64,000 nucleotides of DNA from JAIPDZ01 sp034522175 (GTDB taxonomy: Bacteria > Desulfobacterota > DSM-4660 > Desulfatiglandales > Desulfatiglandaceae), in assembly GCA_034522175.1 (NCBI GenBank), contig JAXHLQ010000001.1, positions 806,001 through 870,000 of the forward strand, in the 5' to 3' direction. How positions within the stretch are numbered: the first letter of the stretch is position 1; the number at the start of each line of letters is the position of its first letter. Under the pieces are notes generated by a model that was given only the letters and a program-made list of their open reading frames with translations, was not told the DNA's origin and made no database searches. Below, piece by piece: positions 36,231 through 46,600 of the stretch. Both the position numbers and the translations under genes were made by a program.

Positions 36231-37447
36231 GGGATGGGCGCCTCCTCCTGGGGCGAAGCGATCTTTCGCTCGTCACTTCGTGCGATGGTAATGGCCGAAC
36301 CGTCGTCGATCAGATGCTGTCCCATTGTCACCACGCGGCCCGAAAGCCCCTCACCCGCCACCTGGGCCAGGCCGCCCTCCTGAATGCCCACTTTCACCTC
36401 CCGCCATCCGACCGTTTGCCCATCTTCAGTCACCACAAATACGCCGGTCCGATCATCACGGGTCACCAAGGCCGCCTCGGGTACGATGGTGGTCCGGGGT
36501 ACCCGTTCCAGCACTACCGTTGCCCGGATGAACATGCCGGGTTTGAGTCTGTGTCCGGGATTTTCAATGGTCATTTCCGCCCGCGCCTGCCGAGTGGACT
36601 TTCGGAAAACAGGGGCGATCCGGTCGACCCGACCATAAAACATCTCACCGGGGTAGGCATCCGTCGACAACGACACCACTCGTCCGTGCCTCAGTCGGGC
36701 ATAATCCTTTTCCGTCACATACACCACACCCACGATAGGATCGATTTCCACAATCAGCATCAGGGGCTCATTGGCCGTAACGGTCTGGCCTTCATCGAGA
36801 TAGCGTTCGGCCACGAGCCGGGTATCGTTTCCGCCGCTCCAGTTCGCCGTGACCTTGGTGTAACCGAGGCGTATCTTTTCGGTTTCAAGTGATGATTCGG
36901 CTTTGGTGACTTTGGCTTGAGCCACCTGCAATTGTGCCTGTTTGGCCAGTTTATCCGCTCGGATCTTGTCGAACTCAGAATCAGAAGCAATCCCCCGTTT
37001 CAAAAGCTTTTGGGTCCGCTCAAATTCCCGGGTGGAAGTCTCCAGCTCGCTCCGGGCCAATGCCAGATTCGCTCGGGCGACCACCAGATCGGCCTGGGCC
37101 TGGGCCACGGCCTGAACATACTCGGCGTTATCCAGTTCCGCCACCACCTGGCCCCGCTTCACCCGATCCGATTGATTCACCAGCAGCCGCTCCACTCGGC
37201 CGCTGACCTTCGGGGCCACAACAAACTCGGACAAGGCCTCAAGCGCGCCGCTGAAAGACCGTTTCGACGAAATGGGCCCCTGTTGAATCTGTGCCACCTC
37301 AACGGGCAATGCCATTTGGGTCTTGCTGCCTCTTCCCTGCGGTCCTCGATCCACCAGGCCTTTAAAAGGGAACCATTTGACGCCAGCGGCGATGCCAATG
37401 AGAAGAAGGATAACGAAGATCACCCATTTCCACTTGCCGGATTTCAT
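36227..37447 (-). CDS. RND periplasmic adaptor (membrane-fusion protein), system 1
   Basis: A 406-residue AcrA-type protein: one N-terminal membrane anchor (KWVIFVILLLIGIAAGVKW), lipoyl/barrel-sandwich halves (VVAPKVSGRVERLLVNQSD and VTANWSGGNDTRLVAERY), a helical hairpin between them, and beta-barrel elements (GVVYVTEKDYARLRHGRVV). It bridges the RND pump and the outer-membrane channel. Overlap of 4 bp with the pump gene indicates coupled translation. It is transcribed divergently from the TolC-like gene across about 300 bp. Confidence 0.92.
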   Translation of the reverse strand: MKSGKWKWVIFVILLLIGIAAGVKWFPFKGLVDRGPQGRGSKTQMALPVEVAQIQQGPISSKRSFSGALEALSEFVVAPKVSGRVERLLVNQSDRVKRGQVVAELDNAEYVQAVAQAQADLVVARANLALARSELETSTREFERTQKLLKRGIASDSEFDKIRADKLAKQAQLQVAQAKVTKAESSLETEKIRLGYTKVTANWSGGNDTRLVAERYLDEGQTVTANEPLMLIVEIDPIVGVVYVTEKDYARLRHGRVVSLSTDAYPGEMFYGRVDRIAPVFRKSTRQARAEMTIENPGHRLKPGMFIRATVVLERVPRTTIVPEAALVTRDDRTGVFVVTEDGQTVGWREVKVGIQEGGLAQVAGEGLSGRVVTMGQHLIDDGSAITIARSDERKIASPQEEAPIP

Positions 37448-37593
37448 GCCAACACCTTGTTTCTACAGTGTGAACGTTGATCACCATGGGCGACCATTCT
37501 ATCGCTTCAAGCGATCTATTGTCACTGAAAAATGATAAATGGCTTGAGGAATGGCTTCATTACCTTTCACGGTCAGTTTCATCGAAGAGATCT

Positions 37594-37623
37594 TTGACAT
37601 CAGGGAAGGATGTTTTCTATTGT
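37594..37623 (+). promoter_or_regulatory. Candidate sigma-70 promoter of the TolC-like gene
   Basis: TTGACA (37594-37599) and TATTGT (37618-37623) are separated by 18 bp, in the divergent gap between the RND system 1 adaptor and the outer-membrane factor. Assigned by eye. Confidence 0.4.
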
Positions 37624-37747
37624 TTACCCCGAACAAACATCATAGACTCAGGTGGCTGATGAAAAACACCGTACTTCCACCAGGGCCGGTCCGGGTATGC
37701 CTTTGCCGGTCTTTTTTGGAAGAGAAATATGCTATCAGGGAGCAGGT

Positions 37748-39383
37748 ATGATATCCTCGCAGTTTTTCCATTCTCTGCTGAAGAATTTTATAATGGTCGG
37801 GTTGTTTCTAATGACGATATCGTGTGGCATCCTTCAGAAACAGATTGATCAGACCGCAGGCGGCCCCAATACGAAAGCGGATACCGCCGTTTATATGACA
37901 TCCGACGCCAGCGACGAAACTCCGGATAAACGGCCGACCCCTTTCCCTCCGGGTCCGCTGAAAATCACCACTACCGACGCGCTTTTGCTTTCCTTGGAAA
38001 ACAATCGCTCCCTCGTGGTGGAACGATTGAATCCTTCCATTCAAAAGACGGTTGAGGACGTGGAACGGGCTGTGTTCGACCCCGAAACCAACGCCGTGAT
38101 TTTCGCCGGAAGAACGGATGGTGAACGCCTTGCCAGAGCCGGGTCCACCACCGAAACCTACAGGTCGGACAATGTCGACGGCCTCATTTCTTTAAAACAA
38201 TTCGTCCCCACGGGCACGACGGTATCTCTCGAAGCCAGCACGGAAATGGATAACTCCTCCCTCTACCGGGATACGTTTTACTGGACACGCCTGGGGATGT
38301 CTCTGAATCAGGCGATTTTGAGGGGTTACGGTACGGATGTGAACCTGGTGAGATTGCGACAGGCCCGCCTGGAAACCCGAATGTCGGAGTATGAGTTGCG
38401 GGGATTTACCCAGGCACTGGTCGCCGAGGTCGAAGAGACCTATTCGGGATTACGCCCTTGCCAGGCGTCAGGTCGAAATTTTTGAGGAGTCCCTGAAAAT
38501 TGCCCGTCAACAACTCGACGAAACCCGGGCCCTGATCGAGGTGGGTCGCCTCGCCAAATCTGAACTTCCCGCGGTCCAGGCCGAGCTGGCCGCTCAGGAA
38601 CAGGGACTGATCAATGCCCGAAGTGAACGGGATTCCGTTCGGTTAAGACTCCTGCGGTTGCTCAATCCCCCCGGTCCGGATCTCTGGTCTCGAGAACTCG
38701 ATTTGATCTATCAACCGACCCTGCCCGACGTGAAGCTGGAGGACGTGGCATCCTACGTGGAGGTTTCCATGCGCATGCGGCCGGTTCTAAACGAGACCCG
38801 CCTGAGGATATTAAGCGATGATCTGGAATTGGTCAAAACCAAGAATGGTTTACTCCCCTTACTGGATCTGTTCATCACACTCGGCAAAAGTGGATATTCA
38901 AATTCTTTCGGTGATTCCATCCGAAACCTCGATGGAAGCAATTACGATGCCTTTGCAGGGTTCCGATTTGAATATCCCATTTCTAATCGCGAGGCAACAG
39001 CCTTGCACCAGCGTGCCCTCCTGAGGCGGGAACAGGGGGAAAGGGCGCTTGGGAACCTCTCCCAGCTCGTGGAGCTGGATGTTCGAAATGCCTATATTGA
39101 AGTCAACCGTGCCAAGCAGCAGATTGCGGCCTCCACGGCTACTCGCATGTTTGACGAAGAAGCCCTTCGCGTGGAATCCGAAAAATTGCGGGTTGGAAAA
39201 TCGACCAGCCTTCTCGTGGCACAGGCCCAGCGGGATCTGCTGGTCAGCAGGATTGCGGAGGTGGAGGCCCTTGCAAACTATATCAAGTCACTGATCAATC
39301 TCTACCTTCAGGATGGATCCCTCCTGGACCGTCGCGGGGTTGCTGCTCCCGGCCACGAACCGGTAAAACTCACATCTCGTTAA
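37748..39383 (+). pseudogene. TolC-like outer-membrane efflux lipoprotein, one frameshift
   Basis: ATG 37748 gives a signal/lipobox (FIMVGLFLMTISC) at the N-terminus; the open frame upstream has no such features. The product is an outer-membrane factor with TolC-like repeats (DALLLSLENNRSLVVERLNP; AQLVELDVRNAYIEVNRA-type segment near the C-terminus) and many helices. An extra C near 38444 (TATT-C-GGGAT) shifts the frame after VEETY; it continues as DYALARRQVEIFEESL to the stop at 39383. The rest is well conserved, so a sequencing error is likely. It is probably the outer-membrane exit duct of RND system 1. Confidence 0.82.
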
Positions 39384-39426
39384 TATCATACCATTCACCT
39401 TTCGCACCCTCTTTTCTACCCCGATG

Positions 39427-40940
39427 TCACGGTGATCCTTTTCCCTGAAAGGGTGCGGTTTCATTCTGGACCTGTTTCTTCTGACGCGCATCATAATCCG
39501 AATCCTCACCGGCCGAATCATCGAGGAGAGATGTCCATCCACCGCCAAGAGCTTTATAGAGCCGCACCAGGTTGGCGGTCACGGTCCCTTCACTTTTGGT
39601 GAGTTGTTCCTCAAAAGACAAGAGGGATCGCTGGGCATCCAGGACATTGGTAAAATCGGTCAACCCGGCCTTGTACTGGCTTTCCGCCAGTTCAACGGCC
39701 CGTTTGGCGGCCCGTGCCGACGCCTCGAGGGCCTGCCGGCGACGCTGCTCTTCTGCATAGGCGATCATGGCGTTTTCCACCTCCTCCAGTGCGCTGAGAA
39801 TCGCAGCCTCATACTGAATTAAAGCCTGTTGCTGACGCTCCGTCTGAACCTCAATATTGCTTCGAATGGCGCCCGCATCGAACACCGGCCAGGTCGCCTT
39901 TGGGCCGATCAGATAGGCCAGCCCACTGGCGGAAAAAACATTTCCCAGGGACAGGCTTTCCAATCCAATGGAGCCTACCAGGCTGAATTTGGGATAAAGG
40001 TCAGCGGTGGCCACACCTACCTCTGCGGTGCGGGCGGCCAACAGTCGTTCGGCTTCACGGATGTCCGGCCGCCGTCGCAGAACGTCTGCCGGTACACCCA
40101 CGGCCACCCGTAACGGCGGTACCGGAATAGGCGCGGCTGCACCAGTTCGGTGTTAAGGGCGCCGGGTTCAAGGCCCAAAAGGACACACAGACGGTTCATG
40201 GCCCCCTTGAGCCCCGTGCGCAGCACCGGAATCCCGGAACGGGTATTTTCAAGGTTGTAAGCGGCCTGCTGAACTGACAACTCATTGGTGAGACCGGCCT
40301 CGTAACGGGAGAGGGCCACGCGATGGGTGTCTTCCTGGGCCTTCAGGTTTTCCTTGGCCACCTCGATGGCGGCCTGATACGTCCGTACGTCGAGATAATT
40401 CAACGCCACCTCTGAAAGGAGCGATACCATCACATCCCGCATGGCGGCGTGGGTGGCCTCCAGATCGGCCGTGGCCGCCTCCACGGACCGGCGAATGCCA
40501 CCGAACACATCCAGTTCCCAGCCCGCATCGAATCCCGCAGCGTACAGACTGTATTCATCGCCTCCGTATCGCTCTTCGTTGAGGCGATTCCGGGTGGCAC
40601 TCGCCGCCACATCCACCATCGGAAAGAGTCTGGATCGGTTGATTCCTCTCCTGGCCCTGGCCTCCCGTATCCGGGATCGAGCATTTTTGAGATCGAGGTT
40701 GCCAGACACGGCTCTCTCTATAAGATCCGTCAACACCGGGGCATTAAGCGTTTTCCACCATTCGGCGAGATCGCCGGAATTCACCTCTCGCTCCATGAGG
40801 CCCCCCTCAAAGGTCGCGTCCCATTTCTGAGGCGCCGAGGTTTCGGGCGGCACATAATCGGGCCCCACCGGGGCACACCCCGCAATCCATATCCCCATGA
40901 CGAGTAGCCTGAGATATCCGTTATAGCGCTGCATGATCAT
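39427..40940 (-). pseudogene. NodT-family outer-membrane lipoprotein, one frameshift
   Basis: An outer-membrane factor of the OprM/NodT type. Lipoprotein start: LRLLVMGIWIAGCAPVGPDY, with lipobox IAGC; then LAEWWKTLNAPVLTDLIERA, the repeated motifs GWELDVFGGIRRSVEAATAD, and after the frameshift (missing base near 40128-40131) VAVGVPADVLRRRPDIREAE, AERLLAARTAEVGVATADLY and PKFSLVGSIGLES. Reading continues to a stop at 39427. The start overlaps the stop of the RND 2 gene by 4 bases, so pump and channel are one operon. Confidence 0.85.
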
Positions 40941-43900
40941 GCATCCATTTTCTTGTGCCGGTTGCGCCAGGTCTTGGCTTTCTCACGGGCGGACTGAAAT
41001 GTGGCGTACAGGGCCGGGATCAGAAAAATGCCCACCTGTGTGGCCGCCACCATGCCCGCAAAGACGGTGGTCCCAATGGCCCGGCGGCTGTTGGCACCGG
41101 CACCGGTGGCGATCACGAGCGGCAACACGCCCAGGATAAAGGAAAAGGCGGTCATCAATACGGCCCGAAAGCGCATACGGGCCCCGGATATGGCCGCATC
41201 GAATATGGACTTTCCTTCTTCCCGCTCGGTTTTGGAGAACTCCACAATCAAGATGGCGTTCTTACTGGCCAGCGCCACCAAGAGAACCATGCCGATCTGT
41301 GCATAGATACTGAGGGAGAGGCCGGCGATCCACAGCCCTACCAGTGCACCCAGGGCCGCCACCGAAATGGAGATCAGCACCGACATGGGGATGGTCCAGC
41401 TCTCATACTGCGCCACCAGAAAAAGATACCCGAACGTCAAGGCGAGGGCCAGAAGGAGGGGAGCCTGCCCCCGCTCTTCTTCTCCTGATAGGAGATTGCC
41501 GACCATTCATATCCGAATCCCTCGGGGAGGGTATCGGCCGCCACCCGTTCCATGGCATCCATGGCCTCGCCGGAGCTGTAACCGGCCCCTCCCTCTCCAT
41601 TGACCTGGGCACTGGCGAACTGGTTGTAACGGGTCACCAGTTGCGGCGCCAATATGGTGGATAAACTGGCCAGGCTGCTCAACGGCACCATCTCCCCGGT
41701 GTTGCTGCGCACGTATATCCGTTCAATGTCCTCCAGGGCGTCCCGAAACGGGGTGTCGGCCTGGACTTTTACCTGAAAGACCCGACTGTACAGATTCAGG
41801 TCATTCACATACCTCGACCCCAACTGGGCCTGAAGGGTTGAAAACACCCGGCTGACCGGCACCTTCAACAGCTCGGCCTTGGTCCGGTCCAGATTCAGAA
41901 AAATCTGGGCACATTCGCTGAATAAGTACTGAAGACACCTTGGAGAACAGGATCCTGATTGGCGGCCACCACCAGAGCGCGGGTGACGGCCGAAAGCTCC
42001 TGCGGGCTCTGATCAGCCAGGGCCTGCAGCTGAAAGTTGAACCCGCTGGTGTTTCCCAGTCCCTGAATGGCCGGGCGGCCAAAGGCGAAGATGTCGGCCG
42101 AGGGGATGGCGCCCAGCTGCGGACGCAACCTGGATGGATACCCCCAGCTTAAGATCCGGCGTCTTACGGTCATCCCAGGGATCCAGTATGGAAAAGGCCA
42201 GGCCCACGTTTTCACTGCTGCCGCTGAGGAGGCTGAATCCACTGACCCCTGATTACATGGGAGACACCTGGGGTATTCTTGAGCAACGCAGATACCGCAT
42301 CCATGACGCGGTTGGTCCGGGTCAGTGATGAAGCGTCCGGCAGTTGCACATTGATGAAAATGATCCCCTGATCTTCATCGGGTAGAAAGGACGTGGGCCG
42401 GCTGACAAACATATACCAGGTGCCCGCAAAGACAAGAACAAAAACAAAAAACACCACCAGCTTTCTTCGGATCAGCCATGCGGCCGTCGCCACATAGCCG
42501 TTTCGAAACGCCCCGAGAAGACGACTGAACCAGGCCAGGGGCCCCCGCTGAATGGGGCGGTGCACTCTCAACAGGGTGGCGCACAGGGCGGGACTCAGGG
42601 TGAGGGCGATAAAAGAGGAAAAAATCACTGACGTGGAGAGGGTGACGGCAAACTGCCGGTAGAGCTGGCCGGTAATCCCCGGAATAAAGCCCACCGGTAC
42701 AAATACGGCCAGCATCACCAGCGTGGTGGAGATGATGGGCGAGGTCACCTGACCCATGGCCTTTTCAGCAGCCGCGGACGGGGAAAGGCCTTCTTCTTCC
42801 ATGACCCGCTGCACATTTTCCACCACCACGATAGCGTCATCCACCACCAGACCGATGGCGAGAATCAGGGCAAACAGGGTAATGGTATTGGCACTGAACC
42901 CCAGGATCAGCAACACGGCAAAGGTGCCCACGAGGGAAACCGGGATGGACAGCGCCGGAATCAGGGTGGCACGCCAATCCTGAAGAAATACGTAGGTCAC
43001 CCCCACCACCATGAGAAAGGTGATCATCAGCATCAACACGATCTCCTGAATGGCGGCCTGGACATAGCGGGTGGTATCGTAACTTAAACGGTATTTCATG
43101 CCGGGCGGAAACCGCTGGGACAGGCGCTTCATTTCCGCTTCCACCTGTTTCACCGTCTGCAGCGCGTTGGCCCCGGAGGTCCGGTAGATGGCCATGTTGA
43201 CCGACGGGACACCATTAAAAGTGGACCGGGATGCATAGGACTGGGCCCCCAGTTCCACCCGGGCCACATCCTTCAGTCTCAGGATACCGCCCTGGGGGTT
43301 GCTGCGAATGACAATGGCCTCAAAATCTTCAACCGCCTTGAGCCGACCTTTCGCCCGCAGGGTGTATTGCACCTGCTGATTTTCACTTCCCGGTGCCGTA
43401 CCGATGGATCCCGTGGCCGCCTGGATGTTCTGCTGCCGGATGGCCGTTATGACGTCATCGGCGGTGAGTCCCAGGGATGTCAACCGCTCCGGATCCATCC
43501 ATATGCGCATACTGTAATCCAGGGCCCCGAAGATGTAGGCTTCACTGACGCCGCTGAGCCGGGTCAGAGCGTCTTTCACATTAATGCTCACGTAATTGCT
43601 CAGAAAGAGGACATCCTGCCCCCTGTCTTCCGAAAAAAACGTAATCACGCCGAGGATGTCCGAGGACCGGGTTCGCACCGAAACACCTTGTTCCGTGACC
43701 TCGGCCGGGAGTTTCGGAACGGCCTGTTGAACCCGGTTCTGGACATTCACCTGGGCGATGTCCGGATCCGTGTCCACCTCAAACGTCACGCTCAAGCGAT
43801 AACTGCCGTTATTGCTGCAGGTGGAGGACATGTACAGCATATCCTCCACCCCATTAATCTCCGCCTCGAGCGGTGCAGCCACGCTATCGGCCACCACTTC

Positions 43901-44065
43901 GGCACTTGCCCCGGGATAAACGGTATCCACCCGGATCTCGGGAGGAGAAATCTTAGGATACTGGGCAACGGGAATATTGAGCAGGGCCAGGGTTCCGGCA
44001 AGGGTAATGAGGATGGCGATGACAATGGCGAGCCTGGGCCTGGCGATAAAGATGCGTGAAAACAT
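40937..44065 (-). pseudogene. RND efflux permease (AcrB-type), system 2, split by four frameshifts
   Basis: ATG 44065 starts MFSRIFIARPRLAIVIAILI, the canonical AcrB N-terminus; it lies 2 bp after the adaptor stop. TM4 has both proton-relay aspartates (GLVVDDAIVVVENVQRVME). Frame changes lie near 42246-42249, 42127-42131, 41907-41909 and in the C-run 41468-41472 (plus-strand numbering); in each case the expected AcrB sequence resumes in a new frame, e.g. GLAFSILDPWDDRKTPDLKL, RPQLGAIPSADIFAF, LNLDRTKAELLKVPVSRVFS and LLLALALTFGYLFLVAQYES. The last part ends with TQVGIFLIPALYATFQ. Such a density of single-base changes in an otherwise conserved gene suggests consensus errors. Confidence 0.85.
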
Positions 44066-44067
44066 AA

Positions 44068-45204
44068 TTAATCCCCGGTGGCTTCCCCTTCGGGGACCGT
44101 TTGAACGCGTTGGCCCGGTGTCACCTTCTGGACGCCCTGGGTGACGATCCGTTCCCCGGCCTTCAGGCCCGAATGTACGACCCAATTGGGTCCTGCGGCC
44201 TTCCCTGTCTCGATGCGGCGGATCTGCGCCTGGTCCTGCTCATCCACCACAAACACATAGCGTCCGTCTTGGTCCACCTGAACCGCCGACTGTGGGACAA
44301 CAGGAAGCCGGCGGCCTTCCTTGCACCGTACCAGAACGGTCACGTACTGGCCCGGCAGGAGAAACCCATCGGGATTTTCAAAAACCGCCCTCACCGCAAT
44401 GGTACCGGTGTCCGGATCCACCTCATTATCCACGAAATCGACACGACCCTCGAGGGGATACATTTCACCGTTTGGCATCCGGATCAGGGGAACGGACGGG
44501 CAGGTATCGGAGTGGTCCTTTTTCATGAAGTCCGGGGCCCGCCCGATCTTGGCGAGGTCCATTTCACTAACGGAATAGACCACACGAATGGGGTCGAGTT
44601 GAACGATTCGGGCCAGCGATCCGGATTCCGGCCCCACGAGATTGCCTTTGGTCAAACTTGTCTTGCCGATGCGGCCGCTGATGGGGGCCTCGATGGTGGT
44701 GTATCCCAGGTTTATCCGCGCCTGCTCCAGATTGGCTTGCGCCTCTTTGAGCAAGGCCGCTGCTTTCAGTACCCTGTTGGCTGCGGTTTCGAGATCGGTT
44801 TTGGATACGCCTCCGGATCTTACGGCCCTGAGTCTTTTCAGGTATTGCTGAGCATCCTTCAAAGAGGCATCGGCTTCGGCCATCTTGGCACGCTCTTCAT
44901 CCACGATGGCCTTGTAAGGGGCCTGTTCGATGACATAGAGGAGATCGCCCGAACGGACATCCGCCCCTTCCTTGAACTTCACCTGTTCCAGATATCCCTG
45001 AACCCGGGCCCGTAGATCCACAGCCTGGATCGCCTCCACCCGACCCACATACGCCTCGGGTGGATTGACTTCCTGCTCGGCGACCGTTATCACCGTGACC
45101 ACCGGCGCCGGACTGTTTTTCGATTCGGCATCAACAACAAAAAGGAGGCTGAAAGGCAAGGCCATCACCAGTAAAAAAACCGTAATCTTTCGTCCAAGTG
45201 GCAT
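44068..45204 (-). CDS. RND periplasmic adaptor (AcrA-type), system 2
   Basis: A 378-residue membrane-fusion protein with an N-terminal signal/anchor (ITVFLLVMALPFSLLFVV), a barrel-sandwich half-motif VGRVEAIQAVDLRARVQGYL, a hairpin (RAKMAEADASLKDAQQYLKR), a second half TTIEAPISGRIGKTSLTKGN and a beta-barrel domain. It is the first gene of the operon adaptor-pump-channel and lies divergent to a TetR regulator gene, the classical acrAB-acrR arrangement. Substrate unknown. Confidence 0.92.
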   Translation of the reverse strand: MPLGRKITVFLLVMALPFSLLFVVDAESKNSPAPVVTVITVAEQEVNPPEAYVGRVEAIQAVDLRARVQGYLEQVKFKEGADVRSGDLLYVIEQAPYKAIVDEERAKMAEADASLKDAQQYLKRLRAVRSGGVSKTDLETAANRVLKAAALLKEAQANLEQARINLGYTTIEAPISGRIGKTSLTKGNLVGPESGSLARIVQLDPIRVVYSVSEMDLAKIGRAPDFMKKDHSDTCPSVPLIRMPNGEMYPLEGRVDFVDNEVDPDTGTIAVRAVFENPDGFLLPGQYVTVLVRCKEGRRLPVVPQSAVQVDQDGRYVFVVDEQDQAQIRRIETGKAAGPNWVVHSGLKAGERIVTQGVQKVTPGQRVQTVPEGEATGD

Positions 45205-45273
45205 AGATAAAATCGTATATCCTTTCCTTTATGGGTTCGATCGATAAGATTTGAGGGTCGATAGCACAATTGG

Positions 45274-45315
45274 TTGACAAATTCAAATGAAAATTTTAAA
45301 TAGCATTTCAAATTG
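45274..45315 (+). promoter_or_regulatory. tetR promoter with imperfect operator dyad
   Basis: TTGACA (45274-45279) with TTAAAT 16 bp further forms a sigma-70-like promoter for the TetR gene. CAAATTCAAATG (45278-45289) and CATTTCAAATTG (45304-45315) are an inverted pair with 10 of 12 matching bases overlapping it. It may be the autorepressor operator. Confidence 0.45.
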
Positions 45316-45342
45316 TAAACCGTCCATAGGGAGTGAATCGGC

Positions 45343-45987
45343 ATGGCACAGAGAAAGGATGGTCGGCAGACCCAGGCCCGATTGCTGGATGCGGCCTGCG
45401 AAGTATTCTCGGAAAAGGGATTTCGCGATACAAAAGTGGCCGATATCTGCAGCCGCGCAGGGACCAACGTGGCGGCCGTCAACTATTACTTCGGTGATAA
45501 GAGCACCCTCTACTTCGAGGCCTGGCAGGAGGCCTACAAGAGGGATGTTGCGTCCGACCCTGTGGACACGGCGGAGGGGTCAGCGGAAAAACGATTCCGG
45601 GATCGGATTCGGGCGCTGGTTCGGCGCTTCTGTGACCCGGGGGAAAAGGGGCAATTCACGCGCATGTACCTCATGGAGTTGACCGATCCTGTGGCACTGA
45701 ATCATGAGAAATGGCGGAAACTCTTTGATCCCCGCCATCGTCATCTGTTGAAACTGATTCAAGACGTCGCCGGACCCAATGCCACGGAAGAGGATGTCCG
45801 TTTCTGCGAAATCAGCGTCGTCAATTTATGCAGAGGACTTCTGATCATCAACCAGAGCGATCTGGAGTACATGGTGGGCGCGCCCGTGACAGAGCGCCTG
45901 CTCGACAGGCTTGCAGATCATATCACTCACTTTTCATTGGCCGGCATGCGGGCAGTTGGCGAAAGGAAGGAGCGAGGCAAACAATAA
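45343..45987 (+). CDS. TetR/AcrR-family repressor
   Basis: A 214-residue regulator with the TetR N-terminal HTH (TQARLLDAACEVFSEKGFRD, VADICSRAGTNVAAVNYYFG) and a C-terminal TetR_C-like ligand domain (DRIRALVRRFCDPGEKG). The AAVNYYFGDK segment is typical of the subfamily that regulates RND pumps. It lies divergent to the adaptor gene of RND system 2 with a dyad in the gap, so repression of that operon and of itself is the expected role. Confidence 0.92.
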   Translation: MAQRKDGRQTQARLLDAACEVFSEKGFRDTKVADICSRAGTNVAAVNYYFGDKSTLYFEAWQEAYKRDVASDPVDTAEGSAEKRFRDRIRALVRRFCDPGEKGQFTRMYLMELTDPVALNHEKWRKLFDPRHRHLLKLIQDVAGPNATEEDVRFCEISVVNLCRGLLIINQSDLEYMVGAPVTERLLDRLADHITHFSLAGMRAVGERKERGKQ

Positions 45988-46126
45988 TCTTTCATTGCTC
46001 TGGTGTACACTGGAGAAGGCCCTTATCTTTAAATCTGCCATGGGGATGCCCTGAGTTCCAAAAGAGTGACATCATATCGCCTCGTCTCGAACCATTGTGC
46101 TTATTCCTCTTCTAAAAATAAATCCT

Positions 46127-46169
46127 TGACAACCCAGCCCGGGACTTATATATTCCAATAAATGAATAT
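46127..46169 (+). promoter_or_regulatory. Promoter and ArsR-type operator of the arsenic island
   Basis: TTGACA (46127-46132) and TATATT (46149-46154) with 16-bp spacing form a strong-looking sigma-70 promoter upstream of the first ArsR gene. TATATTC (46149-46155) and GAATATA (46164-46170), 8 bp apart, form a perfect 7-bp dyad overlapping the -10 region: a typical place for an ArsR/SmtB repressor. Gene start ATG 46187 follows. Confidence 0.6.
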
Positions 46170-46186
46170 AAGGATGTCCGTCCATC

Positions 46187-46530
46187 ATGAAAACATTTAC
46201 CAAAGTCATGAAGGCCCTGTCGGATCCCAATCGGGTCAGGATTGTCAAGATGCTCCAGCACAAGGCCATGTGCGTATGCGAGATTCAGGAGGCCCTGGGC
46301 ATTTCCCAGCCGAGCGTATCCAAGCACCTGAGAATCCTTGGAGAAGCCGATCTTGTGGATTATCGTAAAGACGGCCTCTGGGTAAACTATTTCCTTCTGA
46401 CGGCGGCAAATCGCCTTATGTGTCCAGCATAATGGGGAATCTCCGGCACTGGCTGAATGATGACCCTGACGTTGCGGAGTTGATCCGGAAACTCCCTTCC
46501 ATTCGGCGGGAGGAGGTCTGCGGACGCTAA
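46187..46530 (+). pseudogene. arsR: ArsR-family metalloregulator, one frameshift
   Basis: A winged-helix regulator: MKALSDPNRVRIVKMLQHK, then CVCEIQEALGISQPSVSKHL, with a CVC pair in the position of the arsenic-binding cysteines of ArsR. Near 46396-46399 the frame shifts; the continuation GGKSPYVSSIMGNLRHWLND to EEVCGR and the stop at 46528-46530 matches the tail of the paralogue at 55.4 kb. It derepresses when As(III)/Sb(III) bind. It is the first gene of the island and lies directly downstream of an operator-like dyad. Confidence 0.88.
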
Positions 46531-46600
46531 TTTTTTTGAGCCGATTAAATAACTATATGGCTTTTTAGTTATTCACCATTAAAGCGGAGAGATTTTCAAA

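Noticed and set aside
35292..36383. Plus-strand open frame opposite RND system 1
   Set aside because: Antisense shadow of an intact RND gene.
44101..45015. Plus-strand open frame opposite the second adaptor gene
   Set aside because: Antisense shadow; no signal or motif consistent with a protein.
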